The notes under the pieces are model-generated. The model was given only the letters and a program-made list of their open reading frames with translations. It searched no databases and was not told the DNA's origin. The position numbers and the translations under genes were made by a program. From Polyangiaceae bacterium (GTDB taxonomy: Bacteria > Myxococcota_A > Polyangia > Polyangiales > Polyangiaceae), in NCBI GenBank assembly GCA_009780955.1, contig WQZB01000034.1, positions 1 through 49,715 of the forward strand: DNA of 49,715 nucleotides, written 5' to 3'. Below are positions 17,224-25,142 of this stretch, one piece after another; position 1 is the stretch's first letter, and the number at the start of each line of letters is the position of its first letter.

Positions 17224-17241
17224 ATACGCCCTGCTCCTTGG
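17201..17241 (+). pseudogene. Remnant of a second Flp-like pilin gene
   Basis: Bases 17203-17240 match 16563-16600 with four differences, and all four are synonymous in the frame TRGASAPEYALLL. That frame differs from the one used by the upstream gene, which terminates inside the fragment. After ~40 bp the similarity stops and the sequence becomes the 3' end of the opposing kinase gene. It is best read as the start of a duplicated pilin whose remainder has been lost. Confidence 0.55.
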
Positions 17242-17266
17242 TGAAGTTCAAATCGAGAGCGGTTCG

Positions 17267-18667
17267 TCAGAAATCTTTCGGCGGCGCCGGCTCTTGTGGG
17301 CGCACCGGCTTACGAGCTGTCGAGTCGGCTGGCGGCCTGCGCGCCGGCGGCACGAGCAAAATTGCGCTTTCGTCGTCGGCCACTTTTGGATCGACCGATA
17401 CAGCGTTGCCCGCGGGCAGCGCTGGCTCCAAAGGCGCCGAAAGTTGCGCGGACGGCGCCGACACTTTGGCGTAGGTAACCACGCCTGCAAGAACGATCGC
17501 GAGCGCGCTTGCCACAAGAAGAACCAAAGGCGCCTTCGGTCGGGCGAACATCGCCGACGCGACCATTGCGCGGCGCGCCACGCGTGCAGACGCCAGCGTG
17601 ATGGGTAGATCACGCGGCCGGCGACCGAGAACACACGAGATGCGCTCAGCCGAGTCATACGCACCCCGCAAAAGCCCCAACCCCGCAAGAGCCCACGCGA
17701 GCTCGGCAACCGACGGATAGCGTCGTGTGGGACAGATGCCAAGGCACTTTGCGACAATCCCATCGAGCTCGGGACCAACACCAGTCCGCGCCTCGGAAGG
17801 ACGAGGCGTTCGCGAACGTGTAATCTGCATAAAAATCTGCGGTAAGGCATCGCCGGCGTAGGGTGGGCGCCCGACGAGCAGTTCATAAAGAATGGCGCCG
17901 AGCGCCCAAATGTCGGTCCGCGCGTCAACGCGATCGGAAGCCTCCATTTGCTCCGGAGCCATGTAGCTTGGCGTACCGAGCACCATTCCGGGATCGGTCA
18001 AAGGCGAAAGTGTTTGATGCCGCGTCATGCGTGAGATGCCAAAGTCGAGCACTTTGATGCACGGGTGGTCATCGATGGTTGTCGTCAGAAAAAGGTTTGC
18101 CGGTTTCAAATCGCGATGAACCACGTTCATCGCATGCGCTTCGGCGAGTGTTTCGCACGATTGCAATATACACGTTACCGCCAGCTGGGCGGGGAGCGGG
18201 CCTTGCCGCGCAAGCACTGTGGCCAGATCGGCCCCGACTAGGTACTCCATCACCAAATACGGCGTTCGCCCTGGCGACAGCTCACCAAAGTCAAACACGC
18301 GCACCACATGCTCGCTACGAATGCGCGAGGCAGCGAGTGCTTCACGCCTCAACCGCGCCACGTACTCGGGCAGCGCCGACGCTTCGGTTGGCAACACTTT
18401 GATAGCCACTTGCCGTTCGAGCTCGAGGTGCGTGGCCCGGTATATAATGCTCATCCCTCCGCGTGCGATCACGCTGTCGATGCGGTACTTGCCGCCAAGA
18501 ACATCACCGATAGCAGGCGCCGCACTCGCGGTCGCTCGGGCCACATCATCGTGGTGCGCATCTGATTCGGGTGGTTCGGGCGGCGCGGCGCTACGACGCG
18601 AGGCAGGAGCTAGGTGTGTCAAGTCTGCGGACGGCAGACGAGGACCGGCAGTGTCGTCGCGATCCAT
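17267..18667 (-). CDS. Membrane-anchored Ser/Thr protein kinase
   Basis: A 466-residue Hanks-type kinase. A ~50-residue polar leader precedes the kinase domain (~60-330): Gly loop IARGGMSIIY, Lys90 in VAIK, Glu109, HRDLKPAN (184-191) with catalytic Asp186, DFG (208-210) and APE (237-239). All key residues are intact, so it should be active. A transmembrane segment (~380-400) is followed by a Pro/Ala-rich, probably extracytoplasmic tail. Start ATG 18667 is supported by GGAG eight bases upstream; the frame is open another 101 codons upstream, but those residues look non-coding. Such kinases are abundant in myxobacteria and regulate development or envelope processes. It converges on the pilin-like gene. 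Confidence 0.92.
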   Translation of the reverse strand: MDRDDTAGPRLPSADLTHLAPASRRSAAPPEPPESDAHHDDVARATASAAPAIGDVLGGKYRIDSVIARGGMSIIYRATHLELERQVAIKVLPTEASALPEYVARLRREALAASRIRSEHVVRVFDFGELSPGRTPYLVMEYLVGADLATVLARQGPLPAQLAVTCILQSCETLAEAHAMNVVHRDLKPANLFLTTTIDDHPCIKVLDFGISRMTRHQTLSPLTDPGMVLGTPSYMAPEQMEASDRVDARTDIWALGAILYELLVGRPPYAGDALPQIFMQITRSRTPRPSEARTGVGPELDGIVAKCLGICPTRRYPSVAELAWALAGLGLLRGAYDSAERISCVLGRRPRDLPITLASARVARRAMVASAMFARPKAPLVLLVASALAIVLAGVVTYAKVSAPSAQLSAPLEPALPAGNAVSVDPKVADDESAILLVPPARRPPADSTARKPVRPQEPAPPKDF

Positions 18668-18973
18668 GGTTTTCTCCACTGAATCTCCGCGCAAACACTC
18701 CCGCGCGGCAGTACTTCTGGGTGCGGTGCGAGGAGCATGCCGCGGCTGCCAAGCGCTGCATCTCGCGGTTCGAAGGCGCGATCCAGTTACGCCAAATTCA
18801 CGACGGCGCGCTTCATGAGCCCACAAGGCGCCCAAAAGCGGCCGCCATGACGCGCACGTGCGCCGCGAGACGATCCGCCACGACGGCCAAGCCAATGCGA
18901 TCGCGGGGCTGTCGCATTGGCAGCGTGACGCGTGCGTCACCGCGTCGAGCCGTCCAAATGCTATGGTCATTTC
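18668..18973. promoter_or_regulatory. Divergent intergenic region with two inverted repeats
   Basis: This 306-bp gap separates the divergent kinase and outer-membrane genes and holds no gene that I can support. It contains CCAATGCGA-11 nt-TCGCATTGG (18892-18920, perfect 9-bp arms) and the palindrome GTGACGC-GT-GCGTCAC (18925-18940). Both lie 30-80 bp before the ATG at 18974, a plausible operator position. Regulation is inferred. Confidence 0.45.
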
Positions 18974-19522
18974 ATGGCTTTTCCCCGTTACGCTGGCACA
19001 CCTCGCGCAGGTTTCCTTCGCTCCACTATTGGGCTAACGTTTTTGGTTTTGGTCTTTGGCAGCACGAATGCATCCGCAGAACCGAAAGTCGGCGTCGACG
19101 CCCAAGTCGATGTGCCGGTCGGCCCATCTGCCATCAGCAGCGGCTACGCAGGCGGCATTCGCGTTGGCTACGAGGTCAACGCCACCGTCGTCACGCTCAT
19201 GCCGGAAATTGGCGGCGCGTACCACAAGTTCGGCGGAGACATGGCACCAGGAATTTTGCAGGGTTTTGTCGGCGCGCGCGTGGGTACTGGCTCGATTGTG
19301 CGCTCATCGGTTTTCGGCCATCTCGGATATGCGAACGTACGAAATGACAATGCACCCAATCGCAGTGCTTCCACACTCGACGGTGGCCTCGCGTTCGACT
19401 TTGTAGGCATTCCAAAAATCGATCTCGGCGTTCACGGGGCTTACAACGTCGTGACAGGCAACAGCGACGGCGCCGCGATCAAATGGGTGTCCGCCGGCGT
19501 CCACGTGCAGGTGGCTTTCTAG
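18974..19522 (+). CDS. Small outer-membrane beta-barrel protein
   Basis: 182 residues. The N-terminus is a signal peptide (basic start, GFLRSTIGLTFLVLVFGSTNASA, cleavage after ASA). The mature part has alternating strands typical of an 8-strand barrel (IRVGYEVNATVVTLMPEIGGAYHK, split by turns) and ends in Phe (VHVQVAF). Start ATG 18974 gives a proper signal peptide. It resembles the many outer-membrane-protein-beta-barrel hypotheticals of Myxococcota. A stop-spanning hairpin closes the gene. Confidence 0.7.
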   Translation: MAFPRYAGTPRAGFLRSTIGLTFLVLVFGSTNASAEPKVGVDAQVDVPVGPSAISSGYAGGIRVGYEVNATVVTLMPEIGGAYHKFGGDMAPGILQGFVGARVGTGSIVRSSVFGHLGYANVRNDNAPNRSASTLDGGLAFDFVGIPKIDLGVHGAYNVVTGNSDGAAIKWVSAGVHVQVAF

Positions 19523-19544
19523 ACCGCAACTTGAAAGCGGTCTA
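19520..19544 (+). terminator. Stop-spanning hairpin
   Basis: TAGACCGC-9 nt-GCGGTCTA is a perfect 8-bp stem that begins with the stop codon of the outer-membrane gene. The right half (AACTTGAAAGCGGTC) is identical over 15 bases to the complement of the left arm of the 25020 element. There is no T-tract, so terminator activity is likely but unproven. Confidence 0.45.
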
Positions 19545-19564
19545 ATTCGCTCGTGCTAATTTGA

Positions 19565-21175
19565 GTGGCGATGCGACGGATCCGGGGTTCTCACTTGCTC
19601 CTTTCTGCGTCTTTCGCGGCTGCCACAGCCGCCGCGTTGCTCGGTCCCGCGCACGCCGGGCCCGACGCACCGAGCGAGCCTTCACCCTGGCGCTGGTCAC
19701 AGATTTCGGGCGCTGCCTCTCACGCAACCGAGCTCACCGTGGCCATGGAATACGACGCGGCGCGCTCCGTTCTTGCCAAGGCCGATCCGAACGATCCTGC
19801 CATCGTTGTCGCAAAAGCGCGACTCGCACTCTACGAAGAGAACTGCGATCTCGCAGCAACGCTTCTCAGTGGAAGCGAAGCCGCAAACGACGACGAAGCG
19901 AGTCTGATCGTCGACGTTGCCCGTGGATGCGCGCGTGTCACGGCAGCAACGGTTTCCGAAGTCGACGAGGCCAATGGCATTGTTCTTCGCTACCAAGACG
20001 AAGCCGACCGCGCCCTTGGCCCACTCATCAAAACCACGGTCATCGCGGCGCGCGAAGCACTCTCGCGCGATCTCGGCGTCGAATGGAAGCAGCCAACGCG
20101 CATCACAGTCGTGCGCGACCTGCTTTCGCTCAGCGCAATGACCGGGCTGCCGTACAAGTCGGCGCAAACCACCGGCACAGTGGCCGTCGCGAAATGGGGC
20201 AGGGTCGCCATTCTCTCGCCGCGCGCAAGCATGAATGGCTTTGCCCTTCAAGACACGCTCGCCCACGAGCTCACGCACCTTGCTATCTCGATGACATCGC
20301 ACGATCGTGCACCACTTTGGCTGCACGAAGGCGTTGCGCGCCGCCAAGAATCTCGATGGCGGGCGCCGGGGCCTTTCGACGACAAGCCAAGTGCCGAAGC
20401 CATCGTCCTTCGCGGAATGGAGCGAAAGCTCGATCTGCAACTCGACAAGCTTGGGCCGTCAATTGCCATGTTGCCGAGCGCCGACGCTGCCATGGTGGTC
20501 TTTGCCGAGGTCGCAAGCTTCGTTCGCTATTTCGTCGAAAGCTCGCCTAATGGGACACTTGGCAAGCTTCTCATCGCGCTGCGCGATGCAAAAACAGCCG
20601 ACGAAGCTCTCCGGCGTGTGAGCGGTGAAACGCTTGCGCAATGGGATACGAAGTGGCGCGCGCAACTGGCAAAGCGACCTCGCGAAACGCTTTCTCCGTT
20701 GCTCGGGCTTGGTGGCGAGCTCGCAGGGTCGGCCAACGCGCGTGAGCGGGCAAGGCTTGCTGAGCTGCTTTTCGGCCGCGGGCATGCGAGCGAATCGAAC
20801 GCCCAGCTCGACAAAGTCTCGCCCGAGCTTTTTGCCGATCCGAGCCTGCGCTACTTGCGGGCACGCGTTCTCGAAAAGATGGGGGCAGAAAGCCAGGCAG
20901 CGGCGCTGCTCGAGGATCCAACCGAGTGGGTCGCAAGCTTCGGCCCATGCTGGGCTGTGCGCGGCAGACTAGCACGCGCTGCCGGCGACGAGGCGTCGGC
21001 GTTGGCGTCGTTTGCCGAGGCCGTGGCCCACGATCCGCTCGGCTTCGAAAGCGCATGCCAGCAGGCGCCTGGAGACGATACGACGCAAGGCCCGACCGGA
21101 GACCAAGACGACGCAGGTAGTTTATTGTGCGAGGCAGCGCGCAGTCGTTATGAGCCCGACGTCGGGCAAGACTAG
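19565..21175 (+). CDS. Exported peptidase-MA-like gluzincin metallopeptidase
   Basis: 536 residues with a signal peptide (LLLSASFAAATAAALLGPAHA). The centre carries DTLAHELTHLAI, an HExxH zinc motif, followed ~20 residues later by LWLHEGVARRQE, which supplies the third ligand Glu: the arrangement of the peptidase-MA-like (PF13485) gluzincins. The C-terminal ~170 residues are helical with TPR-like character (ARERARLAELLFGRGHASE ... VLEKMGAESQAAALLEDP). It likely acts in the periplasm; the substrate is unknown. Start is GTG 19565, or ATG 19571 in the same frame. It lies 42 bp after the outer-membrane gene and may be cotranscribed. Confidence 0.8.
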   Translation: MAMRRIRGSHLLLSASFAAATAAALLGPAHAGPDAPSEPSPWRWSQISGAASHATELTVAMEYDAARSVLAKADPNDPAIVVAKARLALYEENCDLAATLLSGSEAANDDEASLIVDVARGCARVTAATVSEVDEANGIVLRYQDEADRALGPLIKTTVIAAREALSRDLGVEWKQPTRITVVRDLLSLSAMTGLPYKSAQTTGTVAVAKWGRVAILSPRASMNGFALQDTLAHELTHLAISMTSHDRAPLWLHEGVARRQESRWRAPGPFDDKPSAEAIVLRGMERKLDLQLDKLGPSIAMLPSADAAMVVFAEVASFVRYFVESSPNGTLGKLLIALRDAKTADEALRRVSGETLAQWDTKWRAQLAKRPRETLSPLLGLGGELAGSANARERARLAELLFGRGHASESNAQLDKVSPELFADPSLRYLRARVLEKMGAESQAAALLEDPTEWVASFGPCWAVRGRLARAAGDEASALASFAEAVAHDPLGFESACQQAPGDDTTQGPTGDQDDAGSLLCEAARSRYEPDVGQD

Positions 21176-21247
21176 GCAAGACTAGGGGCGCGCGGATGAA
21201 TTCGTGTATTCTATCGTGAGGATCTAGGTCAAGGAAGCGAGAGCGGA

Positions 21248-22138
21248 TTGAACGCGATCACCTACGCCACCGCCCAGATCGTTCGCGTACTGCCACGAAC
21301 GCGAATAACCCGCGCCGCAGGGCACCTTGCCGACTACGCATGGCCCGATTTGCTCGGCAAAGCCGTCGTGCATTTTTATTGTCGCGCGTACAACGTGAAG
21401 CTCGATGAATGTTGCAAGCGCGATGGCTACACGAGCTTCGATGACTTTTTCACGCGCGAGCTGCGAGAAGGCGCGCGCACCCTTCCAAGCGATCCGCGCA
21501 TTGTCATTAGCCCCGCCGACGGGCGCATCGATTCGCTAGGCCGTGTCGATGGCCACCGTTTCGAGGTGAAAGGCCGACCCTACGAAGTAAGCGAGCTTGT
21601 CGGCGACTCGGCCGAAGCCAAACGCTACGAAGGCGGCTCGGGCTGCGTCGTCTACCTTTCCCCACGCGACTACCACCGTGTACATTCCCCCGTTGCCGGC
21701 AAAATCGTCGCCGTTCGGTCAATGCGTGGCGACTATTATCCGGTCAACGCCATCGGCATTCAGCATGTGCCGAAGCTGTTGGTGCGCAACCGCCGGGTTG
21801 CCATTGTTATCGATAGCCAGGGCTTTGGCCTGGTCACTGTGGTGATGGTAAGTGCGATGGTCGTCGGTCGAATCACCGTTACAGGAATTGACGCGCGCGA
21901 CGTGCCCATTGGTTGTCACACGTTGAAGCCGCCGCGCGCAATCGCGCGTGGAGAACAAATCGGCATTTTTCATCTTGGGTCCACCGCGGTCGTCTTCTTC
22001 GAGCCTGGCGCGAAAGTGCGTTTTTTAGCCGGTGTTGGGCCGATTCGTTTCGCCGAGCCGCTCGCCATCCAGGACGTGCAAGACGCCATCCAAGAAGCCA
22101 CCCAAAACGCCATCCAAGAAAAAAAGGGGGCGGAATGA
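21248..22138 (+). CDS. psd: Phosphatidylserine decarboxylase
   Basis: A 296-residue proenzyme of the pyruvoyl PSD family that makes phosphatidylethanolamine at the inner membrane. YTSFDDFFTRELREGARTL and VISPADGRID are family hallmarks; VYLSPRDYHRVHSPVAG carries the conserved His residues; FHLGSTAVVFFEPGA contains the LGST self-cleavage site whose Ser becomes the pyruvoyl group. All key residues are intact. The best start is TTG 21248, a few bases after GAAGCGAGAGCGGA. The C-terminus has an unusual ~25-residue tail with repeated AIQ(D/E) turns. It overlaps the next gene by 4 bp. Confidence 0.93.
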   Translation: MNAITYATAQIVRVLPRTRITRAAGHLADYAWPDLLGKAVVHFYCRAYNVKLDECCKRDGYTSFDDFFTRELREGARTLPSDPRIVISPADGRIDSLGRVDGHRFEVKGRPYEVSELVGDSAEAKRYEGGSGCVVYLSPRDYHRVHSPVAGKIVAVRSMRGDYYPVNAIGIQHVPKLLVRNRRVAIVIDSQGFGLVTVVMVSAMVVGRITVTGIDARDVPIGCHTLKPPRAIARGEQIGIFHLGSTAVVFFEPGAKVRFLAGVGPIRFAEPLAIQDVQDAIQEATQNAIQEKKGAE

Positions 22139-23763
22139 GCGACGGGCACTCCAAGTCCTTGCCGCCGCAAGCACCGGCTCTCGACGAGATCATTCTCGGC
22201 GACGATGAGCCAATGGTCAGCGTGTCACCGGCACGGCCAACAGCTTCGCTACGCATCCAAGGCGCCGCAAAAGAAAGCAGAGAAAGCAGCGGGAGCGAAC
22301 CGCGCATCAGCCTTCCTCCTCGTATGCCGTCGGTGCCGCCTGCTCCTTTGGCTGCGGACAAGCCCCAGGCTACCCAACCTACGGCTGCTCCTATCATCAA
22401 GCCAATGCGCATCATCGCTGTGGGTCCGGCCAATGCCGAGCGCGAGAGCGAGCAAAGCGGGAAAGTACAAAAGCCCGCAGTTGAGCCACCGCCCCGCATG
22501 GCATTGGGTATCGACGCGCAAGAAGACAGCTGGACGCCGTACCAGCCGCCCTACCAACCGCCGCCAAACCAGCCAAACCAGATAGCCAACGAAGCGACCA
22601 TTCTGCCGCCCGCTCCGCCGGTGCCGTTGGCCGCGCCGGCAGTGCACACAAGCGTCGCGGAGGCCTCGGCGGCCGAGGCCTCGATGGCACCGGCTTCGTC
22701 CGATGACATCCCAATCGATGTTGCATCCGAAGACGAAGTCACCCGCCCGGAGCGACTCGACGGCTCCGAAGAGATCGAAATCGACGACGACGAGGCAAAA
22801 AGCGGCGGCGCCGTGGGTAACGTTGCCAGCGAAGTCGACGAGGTCGACGTCGACGATCTCGTGAGCATCGATCCCACCCCAGCACCCACGGCAGTGGCGG
22901 TGCAATCAGTCAGCCCGCTCATTCCGATGCTGCAGGCAACGCAAGCGGAGCACGCGGAGCACACAGGCGACCTCATTGCGCCGCCGCCAATGAACGAGGC
23001 AACCGCAAGCCGTAAGAAGTCACGCCCCTGGTGGGAAGAACTTTTCAACGACGATTTCATCCGAACCATGGCGATGATCACCGACCGCGATATCGCGCGC
23101 GAAGTCGACTTCATCGAAGAAAGTCTTGGCTGCGAAACCGGCGCAACCATTCTCGACTTGGCGTGTGGTACTGGAAGGCACTCCATCGAGCTTGCAGCAC
23201 GCGGCTACAAGGTTGTCGGCTTCGACCTGAGTCTCGCCATGCTGGCGCGTGCCTCCGACGAGGCGCAAGAACGCAAGCAAAAAATCAACTTCGTGCAAGG
23301 CGACATGCGCGACATGGCCTTCGACGAAACCTTTGATGGCATTTTCGCGTGGAACACGAGCTTCGGCTACTTCGACGACGAGAAGAACAATGCGGTGATC
23401 GCCAAGGTTCACAAAGCCCTAAAAAAGGGCGGCCAGTTCTTGCTCGACGTAATCAACCGAGACTTTGTCGTCCGCCAGGCTCCTTCGATTGCGTGGTTCG
23501 AGGGTGACGGATGCATCTGCATGGACGAGATGGCAGTCGATTTCATCACCAGCCGGCTGAAGGTCAAACGCACACTCATGCTCGACACTGGGCGTGCGAA
23601 AGTGACCGAATACACAATTCGCGTTTATGCTCTGAACGAACTCGGGAAGATGCTCAACGACAATGGCTTCCGCGTCGCCGAAGTCAGCGGCCGCATGAGC
23701 ACGCCTGGCGTCTTCTTCGGTTGCGAGTCGCCACGCACGCTGATCCTTGCCGAGAAGCGCTGA
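22135..23763 (+). CDS. SAM-dependent methyltransferase with disordered N-terminus
   Basis: 542 residues. The first ~290 are low complexity: Pro/Ala-rich, then acidic (EDEVTRPERLDGSEEIEIDD). The C-terminal ~250 form a class I methyltransferase: TILDLACGTGRHSIELAARG is motif I with the SAM-binding loop, FDLSLAMLARA is motif II, and INFVQGDMRDMAF is the following acidic loop. The start ATGA overlaps the psd stop, so translation is coupled. That coupling makes a lipid (for instance phosphatidylethanolamine headgroup) substrate conceivable but unproven; no signature of known phosphatidylethanolamine methyltransferases was recognised. The long disordered leader is unusual for this enzyme class. Confidence 0.8.
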   Translation: MSDGHSKSLPPQAPALDEIILGDDEPMVSVSPARPTASLRIQGAAKESRESSGSEPRISLPPRMPSVPPAPLAADKPQATQPTAAPIIKPMRIIAVGPANAERESEQSGKVQKPAVEPPPRMALGIDAQEDSWTPYQPPYQPPPNQPNQIANEATILPPAPPVPLAAPAVHTSVAEASAAEASMAPASSDDIPIDVASEDEVTRPERLDGSEEIEIDDDEAKSGGAVGNVASEVDEVDVDDLVSIDPTPAPTAVAVQSVSPLIPMLQATQAEHAEHTGDLIAPPPMNEATASRKKSRPWWEELFNDDFIRTMAMITDRDIAREVDFIEESLGCETGATILDLACGTGRHSIELAARGYKVVGFDLSLAMLARASDEAQERKQKINFVQGDMRDMAFDETFDGIFAWNTSFGYFDDEKNNAVIAKVHKALKKGGQFLLDVINRDFVVRQAPSIAWFEGDGCICMDEMAVDFITSRLKVKRTLMLDTGRAKVTEYTIRVYALNELGKMLNDNGFRVAEVSGRMSTPGVFFGCESPRTLILAEKR

Positions 23764-23812
23764 TTCATAGGGCACCCCTACAACCGCGCGTTCATATGCA
23801 CAAAATAACGGA

Positions 23813-23890
23813 AGGGGCGGCCACAGAGGGCCGCCCCTACGAATATGCGTTTTGTTGGATGTAGGGGCAGGCCCCTGTGCCTGCCCCTTT
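23813..23890. repeat. REP-like palindromes, copy C (two hairpins)
   Basis: Hairpin 1: AGGGGCGGCC-6 nt-GGCCGCCCCT (23813-23838). Then ACGAATATGCGTTTT. Hairpin 2: AGGGGCAGGC-6 nt-GCCTGCCCCT (23863-23888). Both have perfect 10-bp stems. A decayed half copy precedes them (23774-23800). They fill the gap between two convergent stop codons and could act as a bidirectional transcription barrier. Confidence 0.75.
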
Positions 23891-23892
23891 AC

Positions 23893-24588
23893 TCAGGATA
23901 CGGTTGTTGGCTGGCCCGTCGACGCCGGCTGGTTCTGCTGCTCGGCACGAGCGCGCGCCCAGCGCTGGATCGTACGCCGATCGATTCCGAGGGCCGCGGC
24001 CGTGTGCACCTTGTTGCCGCCAAAGCGTCGGAGAGCGTAGTCGACGTAAACTCGCTGGAAGCGGTGCATGGGGACGAGCCCTTCGGCTGCCTCAATGAGA
24101 GCTTCCATGGCATCAGGTGTCGCTTCTTTCGGAAGCGGCGTGGACCGGCGTTGCACAACACCGCTCGACGGCGCGGTCACCGACACCGCTCCGCTCGCAC
24201 GCGCCACCTTGCGCTTCAATTCGACCATTGCGAGCAGCTGCGTGACTTGCGCCGCGGCGAGTTCCGCCGAGCCGTTCGTCACTGTGCTTGCGCCGGTCTT
24301 CGCCGCTTTCACGGCCAGTTCGACATTGTCCGTTACCATGAGGACGACCGCGTGGGACGTTGCGCGCCCCGCGAGATCGAGGACCTCTTCATCACTAAAG
24401 CTGGAAGCGGAAATCACAACGATGTCGGTGGTGTCGATCGCCTCGAGAGCCGCTGCGCGCGAAGTCGCGCGACGAACGGAGCAACCTTGCTCACGCAGCA
24501 TGCTTTCGAGACCCACCCCCTTGTCGCTCTCCACCAGCAGTGCACTGAAACGTGCCATCGGAATCGTGCTTGCCAGATTCACGCTCAC
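23893..24588 (-). CDS. Fis-type DNA-binding regulator with degenerate receiver
   Basis: 231 residues. The N-terminal ~110 (ARFSALLVESDKGVGLESMLREQ ...) follow the alpha/beta pattern of a response-regulator receiver, but the phosphoacceptor strand reads DIVVISASSF with Ser where Asp is expected, so it is probably not phosphorylated. The C-terminal ~60 (RVYVDYALRRFGGNKVHTAAALGIDRRTIQRW, split here) is a Fis-type helix-turn-helix as in NtrC-family and PrrA/ActR-like regulators. There is no AAA+ domain. Start GTG 24588 has AGGAG seven bases upstream (GAGGAGCGAGAT-GTG); ATG 24558 is an alternative. A 26-codon frame upstream overlaps this start by 4 bp. Confidence 0.78.
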   Translation of the reverse strand: MSVNLASTIPMARFSALLVESDKGVGLESMLREQGCSVRRATSRAAALEAIDTTDIVVISASSFSDEEVLDLAGRATSHAVVLMVTDNVELAVKAAKTGASTVTNGSAELAAAQVTQLLAMVELKRKVARASGAVSVTAPSSGVVQRRSTPLPKEATPDAMEALIEAAEGLVPMHRFQRVYVDYALRRFGGNKVHTAAALGIDRRTIQRWARARAEQQNQPASTGQPTTVS

Positions 24589-24665
24589 ATCTCGCTCCTC
24601 TCTCCCCCGGCAGCCGGAATTGGCCAAACCGGCAGAGGCTGTGCGGCCTCCTCAGCAGTCATCAT
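24585..24665 (-). CDS. Possible 26-aa leader peptide
   Basis: ATGATG at 24665-24660 opens a 26-codon frame (MMTAEEAAQPLPVWPIPAAG..., ending SEM) whose TGA overlaps the GTG start of the Fis-type regulator by 4 bp, the same spacing used by coupled genes elsewhere in the window. There is no homology and it is too short for composition to decide. It may be a translational coupling leader or chance. Confidence 0.25.
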   Translation of the reverse strand: MMTAEEAAQPLPVWPIPAAGGERSEM

Positions 24666-25140
24666 GCCACCGCGACAAGGCATCGAAGCGCGCGATATCT
24701 GGCAGCGGGACCGTACCACCTATGTGGCCAATCGCGCCGATGCCGCATTCCGTGGGGCAATTCGACACAACGCCGCAGCCCGCCTTGTCATGTAGGATAT
24801 TATTGTACAGCTCAAGAAATCGTACCAGAACCGACGATATCCTCATGAAAACAGCGACAAAGTATTGTTCGGCTGTTTCAAGCATGAGGAATCCTGAACG
24901 TACTCGTGTAGTTATCCGCCACATTTCCAAGCATCTGACCTGCTTGCAAAAACTGTGGCCGAAAATCTCATTAAATCTCGTCTTAGTCAACTACACGCCT
25001 GAGGTTCTACAGGCGACTTGACCGCTTTCAAGTTGGCGCGAGGTCGAGGCGGGGCCGAGGAGCGGACCGGAACAGCCTCTTTGCGCTTTGAGGACCGCAC
25101 CGCAGGCCCCAACGAAGAGATCGCGCCAAATCGAAAGCGG
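24589..25140. other. AT-richer intergenic stretch
   Basis: A 552-bp gap between the regulator start and the glgX stop. Apart from the possible leader peptide I support no gene in it. A 112-codon minus-strand frame (24652-24990) exists, but it has no recognisable family and no clear ribosome binding site. Bases ~24786-25010 are visibly richer in A+T than the flanks, hinting at foreign or relic sequence. A small hairpin CGCCTG-8 nt-CAGGCG lies at 24996-25015, and the 123-bp inverted-end element occupies 25020-25142. Confidence 0.5.
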
Positions 25141-25142
25141 TC
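25020..25142. repeat. 123-bp element with 22-bp terminal inverted repeats
   Basis: Left arm 25020-25041 and right arm 25121-25142 are complementary at 20 of 22 bases (arms start GACCGCTTTC and end GAAAGCGGTC). Inside, GGGGCC/GGCCCC (25051-25056, 25105-25110) and CCTC/GAGG pairs nest, so the whole could fold into one long imperfect hairpin. The right end overlaps the glgX stop codon. Half-arms recur at 359, 9062, 19528 and 29785. It is either a MITE-like element or a structured 3' RNA. Confidence 0.6.

Noticed and set aside
17087..17608. A complete second pilin gene
   Set aside because: Only ~38 bp resemble a pilin; the rest is antisense to the kinase tail, so only a remnant is claimed.
24794..24843. 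AGGATAT/ATATCCT inverted repeat
   Set aside because: Seven-bp arms 36 bases apart in AT-rich sequence are easily due to chance.
24652..24990. A 112-codon minus-strand gene
   Set aside because: No family, no ribosome binding site and an AT-rich, probably non-coding context. It cannot be excluded.
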